DNA from: Zea mays
Lineage: Eukaryota; Streptophyta; Magnoliopsida; Poales; Poaceae
Assembly: GCF_902167145.1 (NCBI RefSeq)
Contig: NC_050096.1
Span: 81,774,683 to 81,838,682 of the forward strand
Length of the DNA: 64,000 nt
Direction: 5' to 3'
Notes under the pieces: model-generated
What the model saw: the letters and a program-made list of their open reading frames with translations, nothing else
What the model was told of the DNA's origin: nothing
The model's database searches: none
Made by a program: the position numbers and the translations under genes
Part shown: piece after piece, positions 45,478 to 57,670 of the stretch
How positions within the stretch are numbered: the first letter of the stretch is position 1
How the letters are laid out: each line of letters starts with the position of its first letter

Positions 45478-46192
45478 TCAAAGGGAGTGTTGGTACTCGC
45501 TTGGAGGCTTTGTCGCACTTTTTTGCGAGGGGACCGGCCTTCCTCGGTTATACTTTGTTTCGGTGGGTGCACGCGAGCGCACCCGCCGGGTGTAGCCCCC
45601 GAGGCCTCGGAGGAGTGGTTTGACTCCTCTGAGGTCTTAATGCTTTTCGTGATGCTTCGGCCGGCCTTGTTGTTCCCTCATGCGGCCTGGTCGTAGCCCG
45701 GGTGCACGGTCAGGTTCCGAGTTTTTAGGCTGGTTTGTTGACGCTGTCAACGGTTTGGCCGTAGCCAGGTTGCAAGAGCAGCCCCCGAGCCTCTGCACGG
45801 AGCGAGAGGACGATCAAGGACTGTCTCGGCTTTTATTATACGCCTCTTCGCCGCCTTTCCGCAAGGAGGAAGGGGGGGAAGCGCCATGTTGCCCTCGGAG
45901 AGCGCCGAACATGGTGTCTCCAGTGAGTTGCTAACGGGTGATCCGAGTGGTCGCCCGTGCCTCATTTGATAAGGGTCGACTAGTGGTTCAGAGGCGCGCT
46001 CCAAAAGTACCTGCAGGTGATTTGCCGAACCCGGACCCATTCGATAGGGTCCGAGGGCTCGATGCCTTCCTCTGGTGGGATTCCGTTACAAAATCGCTCC
46101 TGCTGGTCTCGGAAATGTCCTAGGGTACCTCAGGAGCGTAGCCCGAGCCTCGGCCATGTAACGGACGTACCCAGAGTCATCCCTCACTCTGC

Positions 46193-46420
46193 GTGCTCTG
46201 GGGCGGCTGTCGAACCCTTCTGAGGGGCCAGCCTTCGAACCCCTGATCAGTAATGGGCTCGGAGCCCGAGTGCTCTGGGGCGGCTGTCGAACCCTTCCGA
46301 GGGGCCAGCCTTCGAACCCCTGATCAGTAATGGGCTAGGAGCGCGAGTGCTCTGGGGCGGCTGTCGAACCCTTCCGAGGGGCCAGCCTTCAAACCCCTGA
46401 TCAGTAGGAGGGCTTGGGGG
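46193..46420. repeat. 77-bp tandem repeat, three copies
   Basis: Units start at 46193, 46270 and 46347 with GTGCTCTGGGGCGGCTGTCG and differ at few positions. A related three-copy array is at about 62205-62420 in the second Huck-like element, more diverged, so the array predates both insertions. Confidence 0.9.
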
Positions 46421-48685
46421 CCCGCTTCCTTCTCCGAGAAGGATCCCTTTCGAAATACCCCCTTTCTCGATCCCTGTAGCGAGAGAGAGAAAGAGGAAGA
46501 GGAAAAGGATATGAATTTAAATAGTGTGGCGCACCTTTTTTGACGCGGTCATTATGGCGGAGGCGAAACGATGCCCGCTTCGCCTGCCAAAGGCGTCGCT
46601 TGTCGTGCCGAGGAGTTAATGCGACGGGACGGGCGATTCGCGGGGCGGCCGTTGCGCGTGCGCGAGTCGTTCGAGGAACGGAACACGGGTGCGTTGTCTT
46701 TACTCCATGAGAGAGGGCTCCCCTGCCGCTTCAGGAGGGGACGCGAGCCTGCAGGCGATTTGACCACTGCTTCCGCTCGTCTGTTGCCGTAATTACTGCC
46801 GGCCCACTTTTGGCCATATCAACCGTCGCGCTTCCTCCCGCAGCTGACTGGCCCGTGATCGTTGCACCCAGTTGGCACTGTTGGGTCACGCGTAGGGCTG
46901 CCTCGAGTCGCGGCACTGGTTCCACAGTCGAGGAGACGCGGCATTGGCGAGAGTGGCGGTGCGGTTTCCTTGCGCGCAGTAACTGTCGCGCCGGTTGCAT
47001 GACATGCGGGCCCAGGCCTTCACGCTGGCCCTCCAGATGCGATGAAGCCGAAAGGATGCGCAACCATGGTGCGGTTGCATGCCTCCTGCGTGGCGGTCCG
47101 CCTTTTTGCCCGCTGGTTCCGGCGAAGATGGGGGAACGCTTATAACCGCGGGGCGGTTACAGGCTTCATGAGCGGCGATTTGGCTCCTTCTGTTTTGGGT
47201 CAGCCCGCCTGACGTGCGGGACCTAGCCCTCGCGTCATAGGGGGAGGGCCCTGAAGCACATCGGTGGAGACTTTGCCCGTGGCGCTTGGGGATACGAGTG
47301 GGGAGAGCCGCCTTTAAAAAGGGGTCGATCTCCCGGGCAGTAGCCATGCCCTCGCACTCTCCTCATGCATCGCGCCCTTCCACCTTCCAAGCCCCCAGAT
47401 GGGGCGCATCCGTGTTGCCTTTGCCTTGCTGCTGTTGGAGGAGCACGACCTTGCGGGGGTTGGCGCCCTTCAGCCATCACTCGGCTTCAAGGATTTTCAT
47501 CATGCAGCACGGCTGCATTCCCTCACCAATGGTCATCCGTAGGGATGATCATCAGCCTTGTGGTGGGGAGAAGCAAGCCGGGCTGCGGCCTCTGCCCCGC
47601 ACTCAACTTCAAGGATCTTCATCATCCGGGCTGAGGAGGAGGGCGGGGCGAGTTGGGGCCTACCTCCACGTGGGCCGGTGACCCGCTTCTTCCTCCGGTG
47701 TTCGGGGGAGAGGGGCATCCTCTAGCTGTGCGGAGGAGGCGTCCTCCAGCCATATGAGGGAAGGCGAACTGCTGCTGCTTGGACAGGGTGTAGCTGTCCG
47801 TCCTCCACCCCGGGCGGCGGTCGTGCCGTGCGCGGGTGGCTGCTATCACTGGCCTCGCGGAGGGGCGAACTTCGACAACGCGGGCCTGGTCGGCTGCGAG
47901 CGTCGTCAGCTGCAGCGTGCCTGGCACGCTGGCTCAGCTGGCTCTGGCGCCGCCTCCGATGTTGCCTCCTGCCGCTTGGTCCGGGCGTGGTTGTCCGTCC
48001 ACCGCACAGGCGACTGTCGCGCCGCGCGCGCGCAGGTCGGGCATGTCTGCGGCCCTTCCCGCGTCGCCGACTGCACCGGGGGATCGTCCAAGACGTCGTA
48101 CGCCGCTAGGGCGGCGTTCGTGTTCTTGGATTGTCTTGTCCTCACTCCAGCACGACGCCTCCGCACGGAGGCCAGTGCCGGCCTGTCCGCGAGGACTTGA
48201 GTGGGGATCTGCCGGTGCAGGCTGGGGCGGCCGCCATTCGTCGGTGTGGTGCTGGCGCGCAGGTGGCCGCTGTTGTCGGTGCTGAGGTGGTGGTAGCCAG
48301 AGAAGGTTTCTCCGCCGACGAGACCGTCGGCGCCACCTGCGGTCGGACCCCCGGCTCTTTGGCTGTGATGGCTTGTCCTCGCTCCTCGTGTGGGGGCGTG
48401 GGCGAGGGCCTTTCCACAACAGCGTCTGCCCTGAGATCATCGCTGCTGCTGTTTAGCCGCCCGAAGCGGAGGTCGTTGTCGCTGCTGGTGCAGTGGTCGC
48501 CGGCGAGCCACCTGGAGTTTGTTATCCCACAGGCCCTCCGGTGTGGAGGTTGTTCATACCCGCGGGAATGGAACCGGAGTCCCGTTTGTAATGGTACCCT
48601 GAACATGGGTGTTTGTTCATTGTGGCTGCTGAGGCCTCAACATTTGGGCATTTTAGCGTAATGCCATGTTTTTTTCTCATTTCGA

Positions 48686-49735
48686 GCACTAGGACATGCC
48701 TGTCGGCTAGCGGAACCACTTAACCGAGCATGAGTTGCTTTTCGCGGAAGGTGACGAGTGAGGTATCCGTATCCCGGAGGCGTAGGAGTTCCTCGGCTCG
48801 GTCGGCCTTGCCGTTTAAAGCCTCCTCTGCTTGGTTTTAGAACCTTTAGTCGCTCTGCGATGAGCTGAAGCCGGAGGCAGCGGTGTCGACGCGGACGGAG
48901 GCGGTGTCGGCTCGAAAAGAGGCTTTGTCGGCCCAGGAGCAGGTGGCTTCCTAGGCCGAGGAGGTGCAGCAACGGCGGCTGGAGCTTGGCCAGGTCATCC
49001 GCAAGCGGGACCAATCCCGGAGTCACGCCGCCGAGGCCGTGAGCCAGGCTGAGGTCCTTGGGGGACAGCCGGCTGAGGCGACGGAGCGGCTAGCCGGGGT
49101 GTCTGCTCGGGCCAGAACCCTTGTGGAGAGCATGGCCGTGAGGGTCCGAGCGCGGTGCTGGCGTCCTCCTTCAAGGTGGAGATATGAGCCTGGCCGTCTG
49201 AGGCTGGGCTGGATTCCGCCGGGGGTGGAAACGACGCCGAGGGTGCTGCTGCTCCCTCTGCCGATGTCTGAACCTGCAGGAACAGTTTGTCTGAAGTATG
49301 CGTATGTTTTTCGCGGCCGCTGAGGCCTAAACATTTTTATTGTCGTGTTATAAAGCTGTGTTTCCTTCCCTCTTGTTTCGAGTATCAGGACTTGTTCGTC
49401 GGTAGCAGAATCGCTTATCCGAGCGAGAGTTACTTTTCGCGGAAGGTGATGAGTGAGGTATCCGTATCCCGGAGGCGTAGGAGTCCCTCGGCTCGGTCGG
49501 CCTCACCGTTTACGTGCACTCTTACTCGTTTGCAGGTGTCTATTATCGATATAGTCGAGAAGGCACGAAAGTCGTTTTCTACCCGAGCGTTTAGGACTTG
49601 TTCGATGTCAGAACCACTTAACCGAGCGTGAGTTACTTTTCGCGGAAGGTGATGAGTGAGGTATCCGTATCCCGGAGGCGTAGGAGTCCCTCGGCTCAGT
49701 CGGCCTTGCCGTTTACGTGTACTCTCGCTCGGTTT
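48686..49735. repeat. Three dispersed direct repeats of about 140-150 bp
   Basis: Copies at about 48686-48830, 49386-49530 and 49592-49735 share TTTTCGCGGAAGGTGA, GAGGTATCCGTATCCCGGAG and CGTAGGAGTYCCTCGGCTC. The second and third are adjacent; the first is separated by the coiled-coil remnant. Confidence 0.85.
48836..49250 (+). pseudogene. Remnant of an antisense coiled-coil ORF in Huck-1
   Basis: On + (opposite to gag-pol) a frame reads an Ala/Glu/Arg-rich heptad-like stretch (TEAVSARKEALSAQEQ, a TAG, then AEEVQQRRLELGQV and SQAEVL). Its position after pol and its coiled-coil character resemble exon 2 of the antisense gene in the Grande-like element. It is short, has a stop, and the ends are unclear, so function and borders are guesses. 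Confidence 0.4.
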
Positions 49736-49937
49736 TAGGGTTCTGTTATCGATAAAGTCGAAAGCTGTTTTGGTAGAAAACTTTTTCGAGGAAAATTTTG
49801 ACGCAGAGGGGGTTCCCCCCTTCTAGCCCCCGAGGGAGGGTCGGGCTTTGCCGAGGAAAGGCTGATCCTTCCTTGACGGTTAGACTTTATTTGTGTATGT
49901 AAAGAAAAAATGAGGTACATGAACGACTTGAAACAAT

Positions 49938-52900
49938 TTAAGGGTAGAAGCGACGTAGCTGTTGGATGTTCCAAGCGTTGCTATAGACCTCGCCTTGATC
50001 GTTGGATAGTTTGTCTGTTGCGGGCTTCAAAATCTTGGCGATGATGAACGGCCCTTCCCAGGGAGGAGTAAGCTTGTGGTGCCCTCGGGCGTCTTGTCGC
50101 AGCCGAAGTACCAAGTCTCCCACCTGGAAGCCTCGGGGCCGAACCCCTCGGGCGTGGTAGCGTCGCAGAGACTGCTGATACCACGCCGAGTGGAGTAAGG
50201 CCATGCCCCGAGCCTCTTCGAGCTGGTCCAATGAATCCTCTTGGCTGGTCTGGTTGCTGCGGTCGTCGTACGCCTTTGTCCTCGGGGAGCCGTATTCTAA
50301 GTCCGTGGGTAGGACAGCCTCGGCCCCATAGACTAGAAAGAACGGCGAGAAACCCGTGGCTCGGCTCGGCGTCGTCCTCAGACTCCAGACCACCGAGGGT
50401 AGCTCTTTCATCCACCGCTTGTCAAACTTGTTGAGGTCGTTGTAGATCCTCGGTTTAAGTCCCTGCAAAATCATACCGTTGGCACGCTCCACCTGCCCAT
50501 TCGTCATGGGGTGAGCTACGGCGGCCCAGTCCACACGGATGTGGTGGTCCTCGCAGAAGTCCAGGAACTTCTTCCTAGTGAACTACGTGCCATTGTCGGT
50601 GATGATGGAGTTCGGGACCCCAAAGCGATGGACGATGTTTGTGAAGAACGCCACCGCCTGCTGGATAGGGGTCGGACCTCGATCCACTTGGAGAATTTGT
50701 CGATGGCGACTAGCAGGTGCGAGAAGCCCCTAGGTGCCTTCTGCAAGGGACCAACGAGGTCCAGACCCCACACAACAAACGACCAGGTGATGGGTATTAT
50801 CTGCAGGGCCTGAGCGGGCAGGTGCGTCTGTCTTGCGTAGAATTGACACCCTTGGCAGGAGCGTACAATCCTAGTGGCGTCGGCCAGTAGAAACCTTGTC
50901 GGAAGGCGTTCCCCATGAGGGCTCGAGGTGCTGCATGGTGACCGCGAGCCCCCGAGTGTATTTCTTGCAACAGCTCTTGTCCTTCGGCGACGGATATGCA
51001 TCGTTGGAGAATGCCCAAGGGGCTGCGGTGGTAGAGCTCCTTTTCATCCCCCAGTAAGACGAACGACTTGGCGCGTTGTGCCAGTCGCCGAGCTTCGGCC
51101 TTGTCGAGGGGTAGCTCTCCTCGGTGGAGATATTGCAGGTACGGGGTCTACCAGTTCGGGTTTGGCGTGACCCCATTCCGCTCCCCCTCGACACGCAGGG
51201 CCTCACCTTCGGCGGCTGAGGCCTCCTTGGGTTCGGGCGTGTCGTCGATCTTGACGGAGGGTTGATGTATGTCTCTGGAGAAGACGTCCGGGGGAACCGT
51301 TGTCCGCCCCGAGGCTATTTTCGCCAGCTCGTCCGCAGTCTCGTTGTACCGTCGAGCGATGTGGTTGAGCTCCAGCTCGTAGAACTTGTCTTCCAGGCAC
51401 CGAACTTTGTCGCAGTAGGCCTCCATCTTCGGGTCGCGGCAGTGGGAGTTCTTCATGACTTGGTCGATGACAAGCTGCGAGTCGCCATGAGCGTCGAGGT
51501 GCCAAACCCCTAGCTCGAAGGCGATGCGCAGCCCGTTAACCAAAGCCTCGTACTCGGCCACATTGTTTGATGCCGGAAAATGGAGGCGCAACATGTAGCG
51601 CACATGTTTCCCGATGGGTGAGATGAAGAGCAGGCCTGCACCGGCTCCTGTTTTCATCAGCGACCCATCGAAGTACATGGTCCAAATCTCGGGTTGGATC
51701 GGAGCTGTAGGCAATTGGGTGTCGACCCATTCAGCCACGAAGTCCGCCAAGACTTGGGATTTTATGGCCTTCCGAGGAGCGAACGAGATTGTCTCGCCCA
51801 TGAGTTCCACCGCCCACTTTGCTATCCTACCCGAGGCCTCTTGGCACTGGATGATCTCCCCCAGGGGGAAGGATGACACCACAGTCACCGGATGAGACTC
51901 GAAGTAGTGTCGCAATTTTCGCCGCGTCAGAATTACTGCGTACAATAGCTTCTGGACTTGTGGGTAGCAGATCTTGGTCTCAGATAGCACCTCACTAATG
52001 AAGTAGACCGGCCTCTGGACGAGCAGCGCATGCCCTTCTTCTCGTCTCTCGACTACGATCGCGGCGCTGACCACCTGAGTGGTTGCGGCTACGTAGATCA
52101 AGAGGGCTTCTCCCGCAGCGGGGGGCACCAAGATGGGCGCGTTTGTAAGGAGCGCCTTTAAGTTTCTGAGGGCTTCCTCGGCCTCGAGGGTCCAAGTGAA
52201 GCGCTCGGCCTTCCTTAAGAGGCGGTACAAGGGTAGGCCTTTTTCGCCGAGGCGCGAGATAAAGCGGCTCAGAGCCGCAAGGCATCCCATGACCCTTTGT
52301 ACTCCTTTCAAATCTTTGATAGGCCCCATGTTGGTGATGGCCGCGATTTTCTCCGGGTTGGCCGCGATGCCCCGCTCGGAGACGATGAACCCCAGGAGCA
52401 TGCCTCGGGGGACTCCAAAGACACACTTCTCGGGATTGAGTTTCGCTCTCAGACACTTGAATGTCATTTCAAGGTCAGAGAGGAGGTCGGAGGCCTTCCT
52501 TGTCTTGACAACGATGTCATCGACGTAAGCCTCGACCGTCCGGCCGATGTGCTCTCCGAACACGTGGTTCATGCACCTTTGGTATGTCGCACCTGCATTC
52601 CTCAAGCCAAATGGCATAGTAGTATAACAATACATGCCAAAAGGTGTGATGAAAGAAGTCACGAGCTGGTCGGACTCTTTCATCTTGATTTGATGATAAC
52701 CTGAATAGGCTTCGAGGAATGACAGGGTTTCGCACCCAGCAGTGGAGTCCACAATTTGATCGATGCGAGGCAGAGGGTAGGGAACCTTCGGACATGCTTT
52801 ATTCAACCCGGTGTAGTCGACGCACATCCTCCATTTCCCACCTTTCTTTTTCACAAGCACAGGGTTAGCTAACCATTCAGGATGGAATACCTCTTTGATG

Positions 52901-53136
52901 AACCCTGCGTCCATTAGCTTGTGGATCTCCTCGCCTATGGCTCTGCGCTTTTCTTCGTCGAAACGGCGCAGATGCTGCTTCACGGGTCGGGCACTGGCTT
53001 GGATGTCCAGTGAGTGCTCGGCGACATCCCTCAGTATGTCGGGCATGTCCGAGGGACTCCACGCAAAAACTTTGGCGTTTGCACGGAGGAAGTCGACGAG
53101 CACTGCTTCCTATTTGGGGTCGAGCTCGGAGCCGAT
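49938..53136 (-). pseudogene. pol: Huck-1 pol: RT, RNase H, second RNase H, integrase
   Basis: From 53136 downward: KVFAWSPSDMPDI, RT with KWRMCVDYTGLNKACPK and AYVDDIVVK, gypsy RNase H, then a second archaeal-type RNase H (WTMYFDGSLMKTGAGAG, NNVAEYEALVNGL, NETADELAKIAS), then integrase HHCC and core (WGLDLVGPL, IITDNGT, TNGQVERANG), ending with TAA at 49938. In-frame TAG at 53110-53112, 51148-51150 and 50583-50585; the last replaces the Gln of the conserved DNGTQF motif (CAG to TAG). Frameshifts near 50880 and, by a short deletion, near 50670. No chromodomain. Inactive. Confidence 0.92.
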
Positions 53137-56100
53137 CTAGACCTTCTTGGCGGCGTTATTGCTGGGGTCGAGAGGGACGGACTTAACCGCCTCGGCCGGT
53201 TCGAAGTTGCCGGCATGGCGCTTCGCATCGGGCACCTCCTTGGAGAGGCACTCTAGGTCGACGGTGAGGGCCTCAGACTCGGCAATGGCCTCGGCGTACT
53301 CCACGCATTCCACGTCGCATTCGTACGCGTGGCGGTACGTGGATCCGACGGTGATGACCCCGTTAGGGCCTGGCATCTTGAGCTTGAGGTACGTGTAGGT
53401 TGGGACGGCCATGAACTTGGCGTAGCACGACCTTCCCAACACCGCGTGGTAGGTCCCTCGGAACCCGACCACCTCGAACGTGAGGGTTTCTTTTCGGAAG
53501 TTGGAGGGAGTCCCGAAGCAGACAGGCAAATCAAGTTGCCCAAGGGGCAGGACGCGCTTTCCGGGGACGATCCCATGAAAGGGCGTCGCACCGGCCTGGA
53601 TCATGGACAGATCGATCTCCAAGAGCCCGAGGGTCTCGGCATAAATGATGTTGAGGCTGCTGCCCGCATCCATGAGGACCTTAGTGAGCCTAGCGTTGCC
53701 GATGACAGGATCGACAACGAGCGGGTACCTTCCTGGGCTTGGCACACAGTCGGGGTGGTCGCCTTGGTCGAAGGTGATGGGCTTGTCGGACCAGTCTAGG
53801 TAGACTAGTGCCGCCACCTTCACCGAGCAGACCTCCCGACGCTCCTGCTTGCGGTGCTGAGCCGAGGCGTTCGCCACTTGCCCACCGTAGATCATGAAGT
53901 AGCCGTGGACCTCAGGAAACTCCTCTTCCTTGTCGCCCTCTTTCTTGTTGTCGTCTTGGCCTTTGCCATCTCCCGCCGGGGGCCCGGCCTTATGGAAGTA
54001 GCGCCGAAGCATGACGCATTCCTCAAGGGTGTGCTTGACGGGACCCTGGTGATAGGGGCACGACTCCTTGAGCATCTTGTCGAACAGGTTGGCCCCTCCA
54101 TGAGGCTTCTGAGGGTTCCTGTGCTCGGCAGCAGCGACAAGTTCCGCGTCAGCGGCGTCGCGCTTTGCTTGCGCCTTCTTCTTGGCCTTCTTCTTCGTGC
54201 CCCACTGGATGGACGCCTCGGGGACGTCTTCCTGCTGCCTTCCCTGAGGCTGCTTGTCCTTCCGGAAGATGGCCTCGACTGCCTCCTAACCAGAGGCGAA
54301 GTTGGTGGCGATCTCCATCAATTCGCTCGCCTTGGTGGGGGTCTGGCGCCCCAGTTTGCTCACTAGGTCGCGGCAAGTGGTGCCGGCGAGGAACGCCCCG
54401 ATAACATCCGAGTCGGTGATGTTGGGCAGCTCGGTGCGCTGCTTTGAAAACCGTCAGATGTACTCTCGCAGGGATTCCCCTGGCTGCTAGCGGCAGCTTC
54501 GGAGATCCCATGAGTTCCCAGGGCGCACGTACGTGCCCTGGAAATTTCCAGTGAAGGCCTTGACCAGGTCGTCCCAGTTGGAAATCTGCGCGGGAGGCAG
54601 ATGCTCCAGCCAGGCCCGGGCGGCATCGGAGAGGAACAGGGGGAGGTTGCGGATGATGAGATTGTCGTCGTCCGTCCCTCCCAGCTGGCATGCCAGCCGG
54701 TAGTCCGCAAGCCACAACTTCGGCCTTGTTTCCCCCGAGTACTTGGTGATGGTAGTCGGGGCCCGGAACCGGGTCGGGAACGGCGCCCGTCGTATGGCTC
54801 GGCTGAAGGCTTGCAGACCTGGCGGTTCGGGCGAGGGACTCCGATCCTCCTCACTGTCATAGCATCCTCCGCGCCTGGGATGGTAGCCTCGATGCACCCT
54901 CTCTTCGAGGCGGGCTCGACGGTTGCGATGGTGTGGCTCGTCGCCGAGGCGACCCGGGGCTACAGGCGTCCTGCCCCGCGTGTGCTCGGTGTGGACCGAG
55001 GCCTCCCGCATGAGTCGGGAAGTCGTTGCGCGATGCTCCGGGGGGCACCCTTGCCTTCGAGAGGCAGAGCTTTCGGCCCGTCGGACCGCAGCATCCTCTA
55101 GGAGATTCTTGAGTTCTCCTTGGATACGCCGCCCCTCGGTGGTGGATGGCTCCGGCATTGCTCGGAGTAGTATTGCCGCTACATCTAGATTCTGGCTGAC
55201 CCCGCTAGAGGCAGGGGCAGCCTTGCCCTGGCATTGTCAACGATTCGGCGTTGGACATCCCGGGCCTGATGACGCGCTTCTCCAGTGAGTGCTCGGCCTG
55301 CCCACACCTGCTCAATGTTTTGCCGGAGCTGCACAAGTTGCCCTGCTTCCTCGTCGAGCTTGGCCTGCACCTCGCGGATTTGCTCGAGTTGTGTGTCCTG
55401 ACCCCCCGCAGGGACTGGGACCACAGCTAGCTCCCGCAGGATGTCAACGCGAGGCGCAGACGCAGGGGGGTTGTCATCCTCCGGCATACCGAGGTGGTTG
55501 CCTTCGTTGTGACCCCCTAGATCGACGTGGAAACATTCGCGACTTGGCCCACAACCTTCGTCGCCAAGGCTGTGGCCATCATCGGAGCAATCAGAGAGGC
55601 AGTAGTCACATGCGGTCATGAAGTCTCGCATGGCACTGGGATTACTGAGCCCGGAGAAATCCCAACTAGAGTCGGGACCGTCCTCTTCCTCGAAACCCGG
55701 GGGCCCATAGGTTGAGACGGCCGTCAGTCGGTCCCAGGTTGACCACATATGGTACCCCGGAAGGTTAGGATATGCCTTTACGAAAGCGCTCACCGAAGCG
55801 GGGTCGCTTGGTGGATCGAAACTGAACCTAAAAGGCATAGGGTGGAAAACGGATGGTACCTCTTGATCGATGGACGGTGGCGAAGTCGCGTCGGGGACGG
55901 AATGCACCGTCATCTCAGGTACAAGGTTGACGTCCAGCAAGTCCTTCGCGAGAGTGCTGGCGTCATCAGTCCGCTTGGGGTTGGCATGTTGCGGGGAAAC
56001 GACGCACGTCGTTGTCTCAGGCGCGAGGACAACGCCCGACATGTCCCCCGCTGGGGTGTCGGTGTCGTCGACTCGCTCTGGAGCGACAACCGACGAGGTG

Positions 56101-56330
56101 CTGCCTCCTGCCTGGCCATAGTTGCCCCGCCTCCTCCTCCTGCAGCGAGGAGGGTGGCGAGGCAAACCCGGATGCTGCTCTTCCACCATGGGGGGAAGAC
56201 GTCGTCGAGTTCGCCGCCACCGGGCGAGCTGACGGCCATCGTTGTCGCTGTCGCGCTGCGGGGGGAGGAGCACCATGTCGTAGCTACCGTCGAGGGACAT
56301 GAACTCAAGACTCCCAAAGCGGAGCAGCAT
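53137..56330 (-). pseudogene. gag: Huck-1 Gag and protease region
   Basis: ATG at 56330 (or 56300, MSLDGSYDM). The first 380 codons are an N-terminal Gag extension; a one-base loss near 55198 moves the frame, which is then constant to 51148. The Gag core is at about 54770-54400 (KLWLADYRLACQL, ARAWLEHLPPAQI), followed by a Lys-rich segment, a short HxC-type motif (CPYHQGPVKHTLEEC, no classical CCHC knuckle) and the protease (VLMDAGSSLNIIY, with DAGS for the usual DTG/DSG). Stops: TAG 54487-54489, TGA 54454-54456, TAG 54286-54288 and TAG 53137-53139. Confidence 0.88.
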
Positions 56331-56404
56331 CCCGGCTGAAGAGGTTGCTGGAGACTACCCATCTGGAACTCAACGAGAAGGTGTTCGTTAACACGCAGCA
56401 GGCC

Positions 56405-56422
56405 CCTACCTGGCACGCCAAC
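56405..56422 (-). other. Primer-binding site region of Huck-1
   Basis: The minus strand reads TTGGCGTGCCAGGTAGGG right after the 5' LTR. It begins with TGG as all CCA-ended tRNA primers require, but it is not tRNA-Met; I cannot name the tRNA with confidence. Confidence 0.6.
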
Positions 56423-57670
56423 TGTCGGCGTTTTGGACCCGGGGGGTCCGCAAGCCATCCAGTAAATTTGTCGCTGCGTGCCCCTGCCGAGATGGGTTGG
56501 CGCGAGATGGAACACAAGGGGAAAACGCGACTCGTATTATCTCTCACCAAGGGGGTGTGCTTGTAGTAGGGGTTACAAGCGTTCGCGAGAGAGAGAGAGT
56601 GAGCCTGTTCGTTTGCTCGTCCCTCCGCGCGACCTCCTTCCACCCTCCCCGCAGGAAGGGCCTAGACCTCCCTTTTATAGATGCAAGGAGAGGGTCCAGG
56701 TGTACAATGGGGGTGTAGCTTATACGCTAACGTGTCTGGCAGAGAGGTGCCTGAGCCCTGTGTACATGCCAACGTGGTTGTCGGAGAGGTGCTAGAGCCA
56801 TGCATATGCGATAACATGGTCGTCGGAGAAGTGCCTGAGCCCTATAGAAGCGCAGCTGACGGTGCTGCTGGGATCCTGCTGACGTCTCCTTGCTTCCGTA
56901 GGGGGCTGAGAACCACCGTCGTCATGGACGCTCGCGGGGAGCCATCATTGCCTGTTACCGGGACGAGCCAGATGGGACGCCGGTCTTGTTCCCTCGTAGC
57001 CTGAGCTAGCTAGGGGTAGGGTAATGATGTATCCCCTGTGGCGCGGTCGGTCCGAGCCAAAGGTCGGGCGAGGCGGAGACTTCTCCTGAGGCTAAGGCCG
57101 GGATCGGGCGAGGACGTGATTCCTCCCGAGGCCGAGGCTGAGGCCGAGTCTTGGGGTTGGGCGAGGCGGAGCTTCCTGTCACGCCCGAGGCTGAACTTGC
57201 TGTTGTCAGCCCTGCCCGGGTGGCTGGCACAACAGTCGGAGCGGGGTGAGCGGCGCTGTTTTCCTGTCAGATCAGTCAGTGGAAGGGCGAAGTGACTGCG
57301 GTCACTTTGACCTTGCCGACTGAGGCACGCGTGTCAGGATAAGGTGCCAGGCGATCCTCGCATTGAATGCGCCTGCGATACGGTCGGTTGGTGAGTCAAT
57401 TTGGCCAAGGTTGCTTCTCGACGAAGCCTGCCCGAGCTGAGCCTCGGGCGAGCCGAGGGTGCGCCCGCTGCCTGAGGAGACCCTCAGGCGAGGCGTGAAT
57501 TCGTCTGGGACTACAGTCCCGGCCCGAGGCTGGGCTCAGGCGAGATCGCGTCCCTTGGGTAGACGAAGCCTTGACTTGAACCGCGCCCATCAGCTTTTGC
57601 AGTTGTGCTGAGGGTGGTTACCAGCCATGATTAGGAGTGTTGGGGGTACCCCTAATTACGGTACCCGACA
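56423..57670 (-). repeat. 5' LTR of Huck-1 (1248 bp)
   Basis: TGTCGGCG ... CCGACA, with intact ends. TATA box TATAAAAGG on minus at 56671-56679. Pairs with 44176-45463. Confidence 0.93.

Larger units (their letters stand above)
45464..49937 (-). other. 3' non-pol region of Huck-1 with remains of antisense coding sequence
   Basis: 4.5 kb between integrase and the 3' LTR, GC-rich, colinear in its first 3.1 kb with 61479-64000 of the second copy. It holds a 77-bp tandem repeat, three dispersed 150-bp repeats, and on + (antisense) a TTTAAAAA box at 47313-47320 with an ATG at 47346 and a coiled-coil remnant at 48836-49250. Many ORFs of 60-170 codons occur on both strands, but most look compositional. 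Confidence 0.6.
44176..57670 (-). mobile_element. Complete Huck-like Ty3-gypsy (Tat lineage) element (Huck-1), 13.5 kb
   Basis: LTRs of 1288 and 1248 bp, interior on minus with gag, protease, RT, two RNase H domains and integrase, then a 4.5-kb 3' region. The LTRs differ at dozens of sites and by a 40-bp unit, so this copy is clearly older than the two Tekay-type elements. Coding regions have six or more stops and three frameshifts. The Huck name rests on size, GC-rich LTRs and the Tat-type pol; not verified by search. Confidence 0.9.
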
